From Calvatia gigantea (lineage: Eukaryota; Basidiomycota; Agaricomycetes; Agaricales; Lycoperdaceae): 64,000 bases of DNA. Under the pieces are notes generated by a model that had not been told where the DNA came from, did not search any database, and saw nothing but the letters and a program-made list of their open reading frames with translations. Made by a program: the position numbers and the translations under genes. The stretch lies in assembly GCA_025093985.1 (NCBI GenBank), contig JACAAK010000011.1:1240001-1304000 (forward strand), read 5' to 3'. This document shows, in pieces, positions 31,684 to 43,038 of this stretch (its first letter is position 1; each line of letters opens with the position of its first letter).

Positions 31684-33485
31684 ATGTACGGCTACACAAC
31701 ATCTTCAACTTCGTCCCCATCCAACCTGCTGGCAGTTATGCTATGCGTTTTTCTCATTCTTCTCGAAGTATCAGCTGCCCCTACATGTAGCCTCAAACCG
31801 CCGAAATCAGCACGAGACGATACCGGAACCTCCGCAAATGTGAATTCCGGGCCATATTCCAATTCTACTGCTGGTGGTGGAAATGGAACGGTGTATGAAG
31901 AGGTTGTCATTACCGGCTGGTATCCCGGTTGGCTTGCGTCCTCTGTTCCGCCCAGTAGTCTGTCATGGGAGAAGTGGACCCATTTGACTTATGCCTTTGC
32001 GTACGTTTCTGGTTTTTAATCATTCTTCCCTTTTGTTAATTTCTCATCAAATGCCGGTTGGTGCAGGTTGACCGGACCAGATGCTAGTAATGTGGTCCTG
32101 AACGCTGATGATGAAAAGGTGTTGCCCACCTTTGTCGAGGAGGCGCACAAGCATGTACGTCACGATTTAAAAAAAAAAACAATCATGGCAACTGATGCGA
32201 TGCAATTAAAAGGGTGTCAAAGCCTTGGTATCTGTTGGCGGCTGGACCGGCTCTAGATTCTTTTCTCCTGCAGTTGCCACAGAGGAGAACAGGACCGCTT
32301 TCGTGGGTGCTATTACACGTTTGGTGGATATGTACGACTTAGACGGGATTGATTTCGAGTATGTCTCGCTTTTAACTCCTTCCCTTCACCACGAAATCTT
32401 TGACTGACAATCCTTTAGTTGGGAATACCCTAACAAACAAGGCATCGGCTGTAACGCTATTTCGCCCTCTGATTCGGCCAATTTTCTCCTCTTTCTGCAA
32501 CAACTCCGACAAGACCCTAGGGGTTCAGAGATTTACCTCTCCGCTGCAGTAGGTATTGCACCGTTTATGGGACCTGATGGAACGCCTATGGGAGATGTAT
32601 CGGAATTTGCCAAGTATTTGAATCACATTGGTATGTCGCCTACCCTCCTTTGCCGTTACTTGGATATATGGACGTTGACCACCGCGAACATAGCGATCAT
32701 GAACTATGATGTCTGGGGCTCGTGGTCGACCGGAATCGGACCGAACGCACCACTGGATGATGCGTGCGCTCCAACCCAGGCTGGATCTGCAAAATCTGCT
32801 CTTGCCGCTTGGACTGGCGCCAAGTTCCCTGCTAACCAAGTGCGTTGATTTTTGCTTCCATTCGCTCGGGTGATAATGATGAGCCGGTAGATTGTGCTAG
32901 GCATAGCAGCGTATGGCCACAGTTTCCATCTCGCTGAACAGGCTTCGAACTTCACCCTCTACTCACCATTCACTAAGAACAACAATCCCCTTGTACCGGG
33001 TGATGGAAGTATGTCTCCGCCTTCGATCGTACCGTTGCGCCATTAATTTAAAACGAACGACTCTGCCTAGGTGATGGCGTTGACATTTGCGGTAACTCGG
33101 TTGGTAGCGGAACCGATGTATACGACTTTTCGCAGATGGTCACCGCCGGGTTCCTCAACGACGATGGAACAGTGGCGTCAGGAATCACCCGTATATACGA
33201 CGATTGTAGCCAGACAGTAAGCCCGCCCGTCCTATGCATCAGGCAACGTTGTTGACGCCTTGCAGCCGTTTGTTTACAATCCTACTTCGGGTGTCGTCAT
33301 CTCATATGACGATGCCACAAGTTTCGGTACGTCGCGCACACTCCACGCGGATATTGTCGGGGTGATTAAAGTTGTTTTGGGTTCTAGCTGCGAAGGGGAG
33401 CTTCATCAATGGGAACGGCCTCAAGGGTTTTGCAATGTGGCAAGTTGCGGGGGATGAGCATGATATTCTCTTAGATGCAATTAGC
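31684..33485 (+). CDS. Secreted GH18 chitinase (443 aa)
   Basis: Nine exons (31684-32000, 32067-32154, 32213-32358, 32419-32630, 32694-32839, 32891-33008, 33071-33216, 33266-33326, 33388-33485) give 443 aa. It hydrolyses chitin and should act in the cell wall or outside the cell. A hydrophobic leader (LLAVMLCVFLILLEVSAAPT) serves as signal peptide, then a Ser/Asn/Gly-rich spacer. The GH18 fold shows GWYPGW, the SVGGWTGS strand, and the catalytic DGIDFDWEYP formed across an intron (Glu is the acid/base). IMNYDVWGSW and WQVAGDE also fit. There is no chitin-binding module. The reading frame ends at LLDAN-stop (33485); shifting one base would extend it by eleven codons (starting ISNVMEI), so a C-terminal single-base indel is possible. 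Confidence 0.88.
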
Positions 33486-33628
33486 AACGTGATGGAAATT
33501 CAAGGTGTTTGCACTTAGTATTAATAGAGATCGGATACGTAGATCCTCTAGATGTGTAGTCTGTGACTTCACACGATTTTGTGATTAGACTTTCTGTTAT
33601 AGATGTATTGGCTCAATTGACTTCAAGT

Positions 33629-33700
33629 TCTCTGTTAGTATATCGGTTAGTACACGCGCCTGTCACGCGCGAAAGCGGGGTTCGACTCCCCGACAGAGAG
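33629..33700 (+). tRNA. tRNA-Asp(GTC)
   Basis: A 72-base cloverleaf with 7-bp acceptor stem (TCTCTGT / ACAGAGA), discriminator G, D-arm TTAGTATATCGGTTAGTA, anticodon loop CTGTCAC with GTC at 33662-33664, and T-arm GGGGTTCGACTCCCC. No intron. It matches the eukaryotic tRNA-Asp pattern. A run of nine T's follows at once as the Pol III terminator. Confidence 0.95.
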
Positions 33701-33702
33701 TG

Positions 33703-33711
33703 TTTTTTTTT
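33703..33711 (+). terminator. Pol III terminator of tRNA-Asp
   Basis: Nine consecutive T residues starting three bases after the tRNA end. Confidence 0.85.
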
Positions 33712-34146
33712 GGTTGTTGGTGGTGACACTGCTGACCACCGTCAGTCAGTTCATAGACTTGTCAATACACCACAGATTTCCGAGTCGTCTCACAAACATA
33801 GATTCTATATGATCGGTAAGTCACTCAAGGGGTATATGTATTTAGTCCGTGAAACAACCGCCCAGTACTGATCGTGTATACGAGCTACCATGATAAATGG
33901 ACTTGACTGAAATTCGCGACGCTTCGTCCATCCCCAACAAAATACGATTTCAAAACACAACATATCCATCAGCCCCTCATCCGTGTTTTGGGACCTGTAC
34001 CCTGCACCCCTCTATTGCGACTCTGTCTCACGATATGAAGACGGGAATTACTCCTGGTCCGTCTTCCGGGACCACCAACCACTTGCTCGTAATCAGGCGG
34101 CAACACTTCTGTTTCAACATCCTCACTGTTCCTCACTGGTCCTGCA

Positions 34147-35306
34147 TCAACTTCTCGTTGATAGATTCTCCCTGAGCTCGTACCCGTTGATGTCCAATCT
34201 GAAGAGGAATATCAGCGAAAGGCGTGACTGATGGTCATTGTGTCGTTGCATTCCAGTCGACTTTTCCCTGGTATAAACTACTGGCCTTGTGGTACCAGTT
34301 CGGGCGGTAGATGTTCGGCCTAGACTCAGCTGCGGTCGTGATGCTGTCAACGACCCGTCGGACCCAGGCCGCCCCGAATCCTCGTTTCTCCGGTTCCTCC
34401 TCCAACACCAGAACCAAAAGGTAAGGATAACAAGTAACAGGGCAAGGCCACCGAGTACACCTCCGACAATTGCACCAATGGGCGTCTTCGAACTATCCTG
34501 GGACGGCGCCTGAGTTGTAGTTGGTGTTGTTGGCGTCGTTTGTGTCGGTGTTGTTGTGGGCGTTGGCGTTAATGTAGATATGGATGTAGGTGCTGATGTG
34601 GATGTGGATATGGGTGCGGATGTGGATATGGATGTGGATGCGGGCGTGGACGTGGGTGTGGGCGTGGGTGTGGAGGTGGGTGCGGCAGTGGAGGTGGAAG
34701 AGAGAGTAGGGGTGGGGTTGGGGGTGGGAGAGGGAGGCGGGGGGTTTGAGTCGACGACTTTAATCTCAAAACGGTCAAGAGTAATTTGCGAGTTGCCGTT
34801 GGGGAAGCGTGAATCGGGTTGATTTCGAAGGAGGATTTCGTGTACTCCAGGAGTTGGGAATTGTGTTGAGAAAAGTACGACCTACCGAAACTTAAGCAAG
34901 GTGAACGATATGAGCCGTAAACGGGAGGACCCACTGGTGGATTTTTTCCGTCGTCCGTGGGATCTACGGCGTCGATGGTTTGGAAATTTTGAGCATTGGG
35001 ATCGCAATCCACACAGATGCCATATGTCCCACCCCTGGACCTTCGAATGCCGTAGTAGGAGAATGCAATAGCTTCTTCAGGAAAAATCTAGGGAGGCCAT
35101 TAACACTCAGCGGGCAAACACGCCATAAAGCAGACAGCAGGTCGTACAAATTTGACACTGGCGTTTGGATCATTGGTGGAACTCAGTGTACCGGTATGGC
35201 CCGGGCCGAGATTGGAAGCGTTCCACGTGCCCTGGTTGAACCAACCGCCCTGGTATTGAAATAAGGCGTCACGATCATCGAACACTCTAATGCGAGAGCC
35301 AGCCAT
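34147..35306 (-). CDS. Transmembrane receptor-like protein, copy A (C-terminus frameshifted)
   Basis: Exons 35306-35148, 35087-34923 and 34881-34147 give 352 aa. The ectodomain starts with FDDRD...YQGGWFNQGTWNAS and continues with FSYYGIRRSRGGTYGICVDC and VHEILLRNQPDSRFP, a beta-rich domain (possibly galactose-binding-like) typical of Agaricomycete membrane proteins. A long Thr/Ser/Pro stalk follows, expanded relative to copy B by a GT-rich minisatellite (34556-34730), then the membrane span (IGAIVGGVLGGLALLLVILT) and Trp/Cys/Arg stop-transfer. Near 34215-34230 one extra base shifts the frame; the old tail (ETEVLPPDYEQVVGG) is still readable out of frame down to about 33972. No cleavable signal peptide is visible before MAGSR. 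Confidence 0.65.
34556..34735. repeat. GT-rich minisatellite in the stalk of copy A
   Basis: Imperfect 6- and 12-base units (gatgtggatatg / gcgtgggtgtgg type) encoding, on minus, the repeated Thr-Ser-Thr-Pro stalk. Largely absent from copy B, so it arose or shrank after the duplication. Confidence 0.7.
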
Positions 35307-35940
35307 GGATGGTGGTGGAATCGAGCAGCGAAGCAGTGAGTTCGAGCGCTCGGGGGGGGGGGCTGCAGTACTGGGCGGCGTCGACGTAAATGCTTAACGA
35401 CGAAATAGCAAAGCGAAAAAGAAGCTGAATATGTTTTTAAATAGCAACGATGATGGCGGCCATCGGAAATTTCGAGATTGATAGTTCTGATCGTTTCAAA
35501 AAAGCGGATAATTTGCTAACCAGATCCTCCCAGGCGTGTGATTCGACAGGTTCCAGAAACTACGCATGATCATAGTGAAGCGCTTCCTGGTCACTCGGAA
35601 TGTTCACTTTGGACCTGTGGAATAAGTATAACTGAGTCAAACAGGACCAGCAATGTGTAAAGGACTGGCTATTCCGAGTGGTCCACTGCGCATAGTTGCC
35701 GCCCAAGTACAGCGGTGCAATGAACCTCACATCACCCCGAGATGGGCGCTGGAATTGATGTGCCACGAGCGGATAGATAGTCCTTGGGTGAAGCGGGCTT
35801 TGGCGCTAGTAGTACTAGCACAGGAGACAGAGAATCTGGGGTGGGCATTTACGAAGGCCTATGTTGACGGTCAAGAAGATGTTGGGGGACGGCCCGGTAT
35901 TCCCGTGCCTTGTTCAGTGAATTGCACAATGATCTCTAGG
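35307..35940. other. Duplicated intergenic region
   Basis: Upstream region of receptor copy A. It matches 38211-38870 (for example tgaagcgcttcctggtcactcggaatgttcactttg against the 38.5-kb sequence), supporting a tandem block duplication. A run of nine or more G's lies near 35351. No gene seen. Confidence 0.55.
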
Positions 35941-35949
35941 CTCAAGCAG

Positions 35950-36540
35950 GTTTTGAGAGGTTGGCTCATTACTATGTTTCAAAAGCTAAGTGAGGAAGAC
36001 CGTTTTGGAAGGGTCATCCTCAACACAACAATGTGGCGGGAGGAGGGAAGTACAGCCGAGCAACTTTGTATCACGAGAGACGAGAGAGGGGAGCTCAAAC
36101 GCAATTATTGGGCTGGTATGGTTGCCAGGGGGGTCAACAACTCTGGGCTTTAAAAACACCGAAGAGTCTCCTTGAAGCATAATTGATCATCTCATAACAA
36201 TTGAGTCCAAGAAGTGGTTAATTCTGATCCAGGAGGGGCTGGTGAATCGGAGGAAGGGGTTGATTGAACTGAGGCTGGGCAACAATTTCATGGTCTCACC
36301 GAAGAGCTGGTGGAAAGACAGGGCGACTTGCTGAGGTGGACGACGGAGGAGCTGAAAAAACGGACGATCCGGCAATCCGGCAGGCGCTCAGCGAGCTGAG
36401 TGCGCTGGGGATGAAACTTCGGAAGGCTATGAGGGATATACGCCAGCTGAATTCATCGGTCTTTGAATGGATACACCAGGTGTTGCAGAGCTTGGATGGA
36501 CACCCCTACAGTAGGGAGAATGTTGATCGTGCATAAGTAA
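35950..36540 (+). pseudogene. GTPase/coiled-coil remnant of the fusion family
   Basis: Homologous to part of exon 6 of the fusion genes: MFQKLSEEDRFGRVILNTTM (G4-like region), GSTAEQLCITRDE and NYWAGMVA, then stops. Out-of-frame pieces of the coiled coil follow (DHLITIESKKWLILIQEGL, then RRKGLIE). The Walker A exons, the rest of the GTPase and the kinase are absent. It sits at the place within the first tandem unit where the second unit has the intact fusion gene at 39280. Confidence 0.75.
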
Positions 36541-37026
36541 GTACTCGGTGGGGGATCTGGCAAGGCAGGAGTAGGTGCGAGGGTTCTCAGGTGGGCTAAG
36601 TGTGCCCTGTGACACTGACCCTGAAACGGTTGCAATCCCGAATCCAACCCCTCAATTCCAGGGACAACACTTGGAGTACATGCGAGAGTTACTTGAGTAC
36701 GGTTGCACGGAGGATACGTCGCGTCCATCACAAGTCAGAATCAAGAAGTTCTGGAGCATCCTGGGACAACCACGAAAAACGGTGGTTTATCGACATCCCA
36801 GCCGGTCATCTCACGAGATCAAGTGAAGCTCAAAAATGTACGTGTGCAGAAGGGTGACATAGATTCAGGCTTTCAATAAGTCACTTGAGGGGTACCTGCC
36901 ATATGTTTAGTCCGTGAAATAATCATCTGATACTGATCGTGTACACTAGCCACCGTGTCATGCGGACCTGATCAAAATTCCCGATGCGCCCTACTAAAAC
37001 ATGATTTCAAAAACACAACATAGCCA
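36541..37026. other. Intergenic, junction between tandem units
   Basis: Includes a segment (about 36680-36850) also seen at about 30110-30300, and from about 36870 the start of the second tandem unit (matches 33820-33970, both with cacttgaggggtaCctg / tactgatcgtgta-type sequence). No gene. Confidence 0.5.
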
Positions 37027-38210
37027 TCAATTCCTCATCCGTGCTTTGGGATCGTTGTCCTGCACCCCTCTATCACTACCCTCACCCACAGTATGTGGAC
37101 GAGAACTCCTCGTCCGTCCTGAATTGCCAACCACTTGCTCGTAATCAGGCGGCAACACTTCTGTTTCATCACCCTCGCTGTTATTCACTGGTCCTGCATC
37201 TGTTTCTCGTTGGATGACTCTTCCGGAACTCGCAGCCGTCAAGGTCCAATCTGAGGAGGATCCTGGAGAGGGGCGCGGCCAATGGTCACTGCCCCGTTGC
37301 ATTCCGGCCGACTTTCCCCTGGTATGAACTACTGGTCTTGTGTTGTTAGTCTGCGCTTCAGGCATTCGACCTAAACTTGACTGCGGTTGCGTTGTTGTCG
37401 GCGATGGATCGAACCCCGACTGTTCTGATTCCTTGTTTCTATGGTTCCTCCTCCAACACCAGAACCAAAAGGCAAGGACAATAAGTAATAGGGCAAAGCC
37501 GCCGAGTACGCCTCCGACAATTGCACCGACAGGCGTCCCCGAATTACCCTGGGGCGACGTCTGAGCTGTTGGGGGCGATGTTGGCGTCGCTTGCGTTGGT
37601 ATCGTTGTGGGTGTTGGTGTGGGGGTAGAGGTAGAGGAAGGAGGCGGGGCGTTCGGGTCAACGACTTGGATCTCAAAGCGGTCAATGGTGATTTGTGAGT
37701 TGTTGTTAGGGAAGCGTGGATCCGGTTGGTTTCGAAGGATGATTTCATGTACTCCAGGAGTTGGGAACTGCGTCGAGTAAAGTGCCACCTATTGAAAATT
37801 AGGCAGGGTAAACGACGTGAATTGGAAACCAGAGGACCCACTGGAGGATTTTTTCCATCATCCGTGGCATTTACGGCGTCAATGGTTTGGAAGTTTTGAG
37901 CGTTGGGATCGCAATCCACACAGATGCCATATATCCCACCCCTGGACCTTGGAATGCCGTAGTAGGCAAATGCAACGGCCTGTTCAGGAAAAACCTAAAG
38001 AGATCATAGATATTCAACAGACGAGCGCACCACGAAGCGGAAGGTAAAGCGTACAAATTTGACGCTGGCGTTTAGATCATTGGAAGAACTTAGTGTACCG
38101 GTTTGGCCTATATTCGAAGCATTCCAGGTGCCCTCATGGAACCAGAAGCCTTGGTATTGGAGTGAGTTGGTGTCACGATCGTCGAACGATCGATTGCGAA
38201 AGCCAGCCAT
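37027..38210 (-). CDS. Transmembrane receptor-like protein, copy B (360 aa)
   Basis: Exons 38210-38055, 37994-37830 and 37788-37027 with introns of 60 and 41 bases give 360 aa. Layout: ectodomain (FDDRDTNSLQYQGFWFHEGT, then FAYYGIPRSRGGIYGICVDC, ITIDRFEIQVVD), short Thr/Pro stalk, membrane span about 195-218 (GAIVGGVLGGFALLLIVLAF), stop-transfer CWRRNHRN and a polar cytoplasmic tail with ETEVLPPDYEQVVGN. The PPDY motif resembles a PPxY WW-domain ligand; that role is inference. No cleavable signal peptide precedes MAGFR. It is the intact member of the pair and lies about 1.1 kb upstream of, and divergent from, the second fusion gene. Confidence 0.72.
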
Positions 38211-39279
38211 GGACAGTAACAGTAAAGTTAAACAGGGAAGTGGTAGGCATGAGCACTCGGTACTCAGCACTCAGCTACAACGCCAGACGACGTAATCAAT
38301 TAACCAAGTTGCTTAACGACGGAATAACGAAACGGTTGAGGAGAATACAAATTTTCTATAAATAGCAACGATGATAGCGAGTGGTAGCGACCATCTGAAA
38401 TGTCGAGACTCGAGGTGGATAGCTCGAACCGTGGGGAGATAACTTGCTAACCAAACCACGCATGTGTTTCGATGGTCCAGAAAATATGCATAATCACCAT
38501 GAAGCGCCTCCTAGTCATTCAGAGCGTTCACTTTGTATTGAACTGACTCGGAGCAGAGCTAGTAATGCATAAAGGACATCAGATTCACGCACATAAATGC
38601 CATCCAGGTAAGTGCAATGGTACAATGAAAGTAAGACCTCGCATCCGCTCCCTGAGATAGGCGCGAGAACCGGTGTACTAAGAGCGGATGGATAGGTATT
38701 ACTTGGGTAGGGGGGGTCATGGCACTTATGGTACTATACTAGTAGAGTAGACAGAGAATGTGGGGTGAGCGCTTGAGCATTCGCCTGTGGTGGTAAGTTA
38801 AGGAAGGGTGGAGGGCGGCCCGGAATTCCCGTGCCTTGCTCATGTCGATACAGGGGGTTTTGGTCGGTGTTAGCCTATTCTCGGATGTGCTCAAGCTGGA
38901 CAAATCAAAGTGGTAAAATTGGCGTGCAGGCGTTTTCGGCTAATAGCGTGGGGCTGGACATTTGCGTGACTATGCAAACACCTAGCGTCTAAAAGCTGTT
39001 CTGGTGGAAGAACTTAAAAAAAACATGTAGCCGTTCAATGGCTCTTGGTTGGTAGGGTGTTGTACCGCTACTAATTGATGATCCTTGTGTCTGTAAGTCC
39101 GCTCAATGCCGGATGTCAAGCGTAACCCAATGCAGTCGTCCTGTTGTTGACAGTGATAAGTGTGACATCACCGTTATTGTTGCAAATGGGTCCCGCTCAT
39201 AACGTCGACCTCATGGCACCTACAAAAGGCATGAGGCAGTTCCTCCCTTCGTCTTCATCGATTTACTCTGTATCACCGT
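38211..39279. other. Divergent intergenic region
   Basis: Between receptor copy B (-) and fusion copy 2 (+). The first about 650 bases correspond to 35307-35940. The last about 100 bases match the region just upstream of fusion copy 1 (cgtcgacctcatggcacc). No gene. Confidence 0.5.
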
Positions 39280-42200
39280 ATGTCGGACCCGGTTTCTCCA
39301 CGAAGTAATACATGGACTTCCGTACCTTTCGAGACCTCAAGCATCAAAAGGTAGGTGTTTCCTCTCCTCTGCTTGCTGGCCTCATACTTAATGTTCTACC
39401 CTCTTCGTTTCGGTTAGCTTCGATAATACTCCGGCAGGTTTCTTTCGACATGTATGGCTCTACCTTCCCGAGGCGTAGCCTCCACTGACCCCATTATGTG
39501 TATCTTGCAAGCTTCGGGCGGCGTTTGGTGTCTCGAAGAAGGATGGGTTAAATTCATATTCATCCTTACCATTGGTGCAGCAACGTCCTAGCTACGAAAT
39601 CTCTTCTATTACACCTGTAGGGAGTGGGGAATTGACGGAGACCGATTTCATTATTGCGTGAGTTCCAAGTACCGGCTAGCGTAGAAACCTTGTCCTCATC
39701 TTCGGTGGCCAGCCTTATGGGACCAACGGGCGTTGGAAAAAGTACTGTAAGTCCTCCTCTTGTTCTTCGCTTTCCGTGGCGCTCAAGGGCGTGGCAGTTC
39801 ATTCAAATAGCTACGGGTCAGGATAGTCAACATAGTGGAGTTGGCCATGGCCTTGAGTCATACACCAGCGGGGTGGCGGCCTTGCGTATTAGCTTTTCGG
39901 ACAACATCAATGTTGTTCTGGTTGATACCCCCGGCTTTGATGATACCTACCTCTCGGATCTGGAGATACTCAAGGTTATTGCAAATTGGCTTCGGGATGC
40001 GTAAGTAGTTATCCTTCATGTTTCTGTGCCTCATGGAAATAGTACTACCTAGTTCTCAATACGAGCTTTGCGGGATACTCTACCTGCACCGTGTGTCTGA
40101 CAATCGCATGTCAGGCACGCCCTTGAAGAACCTCACTATGTTCCAAAAGCTATGCGGCGAAGATTGTTTTGGAAAGGTCATCCTCGTGACAACAATGTGG
40201 CCGGAGGAGGGAAGCGCGGACGAGCAGCTTTGTATCACGCGAGAGGAGGAACTCAAACACGATTATTGGGCGGGCATGATTGCCAACGGATCAACAACTC
40301 TACGCTTTAAGAATACCCAAGAGTCCTCCTGGAGCATTATCGACCACCTCATTACAACTGAGTCCAAGAAGCAGTGGATTCTGATTCAAGAGGAGCTGGT
40401 GAATCAGAGAAAGAAGTTAATTGGGACCTTAGCCGGGCAACAACTTCACGGTCTCACCGGAGAACTGGTGGAAAGACAGGCTGACTTGCTGAAGCGGATG
40501 ACGGAGGAGCTGAGAAGAACGGACGACCCGGCAATTCTGCAGGCGCTTCTCAGCGAGCTGAGCGAGTTGCGGAAGGAACGGAAGAAGGCTAAGAGGGATC
40601 TACGCCAACTGGATATATCGATCGTAGGAACACTCCGCCGGTTTGCCAACACATTGCGCCTTCAGAATCCCGCGAAGCCTGGAAATTCTAGGAACAGCAA
40701 ACGCAAGAGTATCGTTGACATGGCTAACAAGGACACAGGCGATGGTGACCGCAAGGGGAACGACAGCACCACTGAAGATCATGGTGGCGGAAGGGATAGC
40801 GGTGGTAATGGTGATGATGAGGGCAGGAACAATAGCGGCCATGGGAGCCACGGCGACGATAGCAATGGTGACAGTGGCAGTAAGAACAATGCACACGAGG
40901 GCAGTGTTGACATTGGCGGAAGAGACGGGAGCGGGAAGGTCGGTGGTGGTAGTGGCGGCAATGAGGGCAAAGGCAGTGGCAACTACGGTAACTACGGTAA
41001 CTATGACAGCTACGGTAGTGGTGGCAGTGGTGGCAGCGGCAAGGGGAATGGTATCAACGTTCACAATAGTGACGACAGCAACGGTGGCCGTGACAATGGC
41101 GGTAAGTGCTTCGGTGCCTCTATCCTTGTACACTCTCACCGACTACTCTAGCTACTCCAGACGACAATCCGACGCCTCAGGAATCCCAGGATGGTACCCG
41201 GGCAGCAGCATGGCGACTAATAGGGAAAATTCTAAGCAATAAGTCCGCCTATCAAACGTTACTTGGTTCTACAGGATCAAAGGCACGAATAGCCCTCGAT
41301 ATTTTGCAAAAGGTGGGTTGCTCGTCCCACCTTCATTTAGCACCACGCTCAGTATCAGGTAGCTGTTGGATAGTCAAGATGTGCCAAAGGAGCTCAGGCG
41401 TGGTGTCCTATGTGCAACAATGCGTTTGTGCGCGGCATCCGGGGTCTATCCCCAATGCCTGGAGCTCCGAGGAATTAGCTACGGCGATAGGCCGGTGACA
41501 TCCGGAGGCTTTGGGGACATTTGGAAGGGATATCACCGGGCTCATCCGATTTGTCTCAAAGTTGCTCGAGTATATGTAAACACAGAAATCGAACAGCTTC
41601 TCAAGGTCAATTCACGGGCATTGTTGAGTAGCGGTGACTAACCTTGTCGTTTTTCAGGGTTATGCAAGGGAGGCTATTGTGTGGAGCCAGCTCAGCCACC
41701 CCAACGTTCTCCCCTTTTATGGGATTTACTATTTGGAGAAACCCGCTGGCCACCTGGGTTTGGTCTCGCCGTGGATGCAGAACGGTAATGTGAACCAATA
41801 CCTGAGGTCGAATCCAGAAGCCCCTCGTTTGCCTTTGGTATGTGTCCGCGCTCCATATCGCTCAGCAATTGGACTTACCATTGCTCATAGGTTCATGAGT
41901 TACTTGCAGGTTTGATTTACCTACACGAACACTCCATTGTCCATGGTGATCTAAAAGGAGTACGTACATATCCCTGAAACTAAAGCCATGTTCTCGGAAC
42001 CTTACCCGGACAGGCCAACCTCCTCATTTCTCCAGATGGATCAGCTTGTCTCGCGGATTTCGGCTTATCCTACGTTGCCGATCCCGACGTTTTGCGACGG
42101 ACGTCACTGAAATCGCTAACGAAAACAGACAGTACAGTGCGATGGGAGGCTCCAGAGCTAGTAGAAAACAAACCTCTACCGCGACCTACGTTTTTGTCTG

Positions 42201-42673
42201 ATATCTACTCGGTTGCATCTGTGATGTATGAGGTGAGCCGTACTTTATCCATTCTGAAGCATCGCTGACTCAACATACTCGGACAGATTCTAACTGGCCG
42301 GATTCCATTCTATGACACACGAAAAAATGAAACGGTGATGTCGTGGGTATTGGACCGAAAACGACCTTCTAAACCTTCCTCGGAAGAGCCATTGGAGTTC
42401 TCGGATGAGATATGGGCAGTCATGCAAAAGTGTTGGGATCATACTCCTGACAAAAGACCGAAAGCTCGTCAGGTTGCCGAGCTGTTGCGCGAGATCCCTC
42501 AACCGGAATTGACAACCAACAGGACAACTCGCCAGAGCTTGAGGGAAAGGGGCGGAAACCACAAAGAGAATGAGTTACTGTTGGCTTCGTCTTTCAGGGA
42601 CGCCATGCGTGGTCAACTGAGCTTCTCTGAGGAAGAGATTGACCTTTTGAAAGAGTACGAGAATGTAATCTAG
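39280..42673 (+). CDS. AIG1-like GTPase / TKL protein kinase fusion, copy 2 (931 aa)
   Basis: Twelve exons: 39280-39350, 39418-39451, 39512-39657, 39713-39746, 39798-40000, 40053-41101, 41152-41312, 41363-41605, 41658-41837, 41891-41959, 42014-42232, 42287-42673. They give 931 aa. Walker A LMGPTGVGKST (85-95), DTPGFDD (138-144), VTTMW and the coiled coil are as in copy 1. A Gly/Ser/Asn/Asp-rich linker of about 130 residues (repeats such as GNYGNYGNYDSYGSGGSGG) separates coiled coil and kinase and carries an extra intron. Kinase signatures: GGFG (614-617), K632, HGDLKG (725-730), DFG (745-747), then the conserved tail with SFRDAMRGQLSFSEEEIDLL. Exon 6 and its upstream intron are almost identical to copy 1, whereas the kinase part differs clearly. 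All frames are open, so it is probably active; role unknown. Confidence 0.84.
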
Positions 42674-43038
42674 TTGCGGAAAACGTGTGTGCATTGTTAT
42701 ATCATATACTGTACATCTAGGTATGGTGACATCCCTGAGGATATGCAGGGATATTGGGTGGGCTGAGACAAACAACGCTGAGAGGTCGAAAGGTAGTAGT
42801 GGATTTTGCACCAGGCACCTCAGGGCTGGTAGCTTAATGTTGTTCTAATTCAGCAGCAAAGACAACTAAGCTTGCAGTTTAACAATGAACGGGGATAATA
42901 ATTGTGATGGTGGCGTTCAGTGAATCAATATCCATTATCTTTAGGCACGATGCTGGGGTGTGAATCCTTCAATACGTGGTTCTGTTCTATTTCAGTACCA
43001 GAAGGTGCTTCTTCCAGAAGTCAGCTACAGTATCCGTC
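42674..43038. other. Convergent intergenic region
   Basis: The first about 160 bases are shared with the 3' flank of fusion copy 1 near 5070-5230. No gene seen. Confidence 0.5.

Noticed and set aside
31299..31790. 163-aa plus-strand frame upstream of the chitinase
   Set aside because: Pyrimidine-rich leader sequence; it overlaps the chitinase first exon in another frame and has no conserved feature.
32631..32693. Chitinase intron 4 as non-intron (broken active-site region)
   Set aside because: Although the join NHI|AIMNYDVW is slightly short against my expectation for the family, donor, branch site and acceptor are good and frame is kept.
34556..34735. GT-rich repeat as a telomere-like or independent satellite
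   Set aside because: It is in frame within the Thr/Pro stalk of the receptor-like gene and explained as coding minisatellite.
40600..41139. 179-aa minus-strand frame rich in Thr/Ala/Val
   Set aside because: Shadow of the Gly/Ser/Asn/Asp linker of fusion copy 2; composition follows from the codon repeats.
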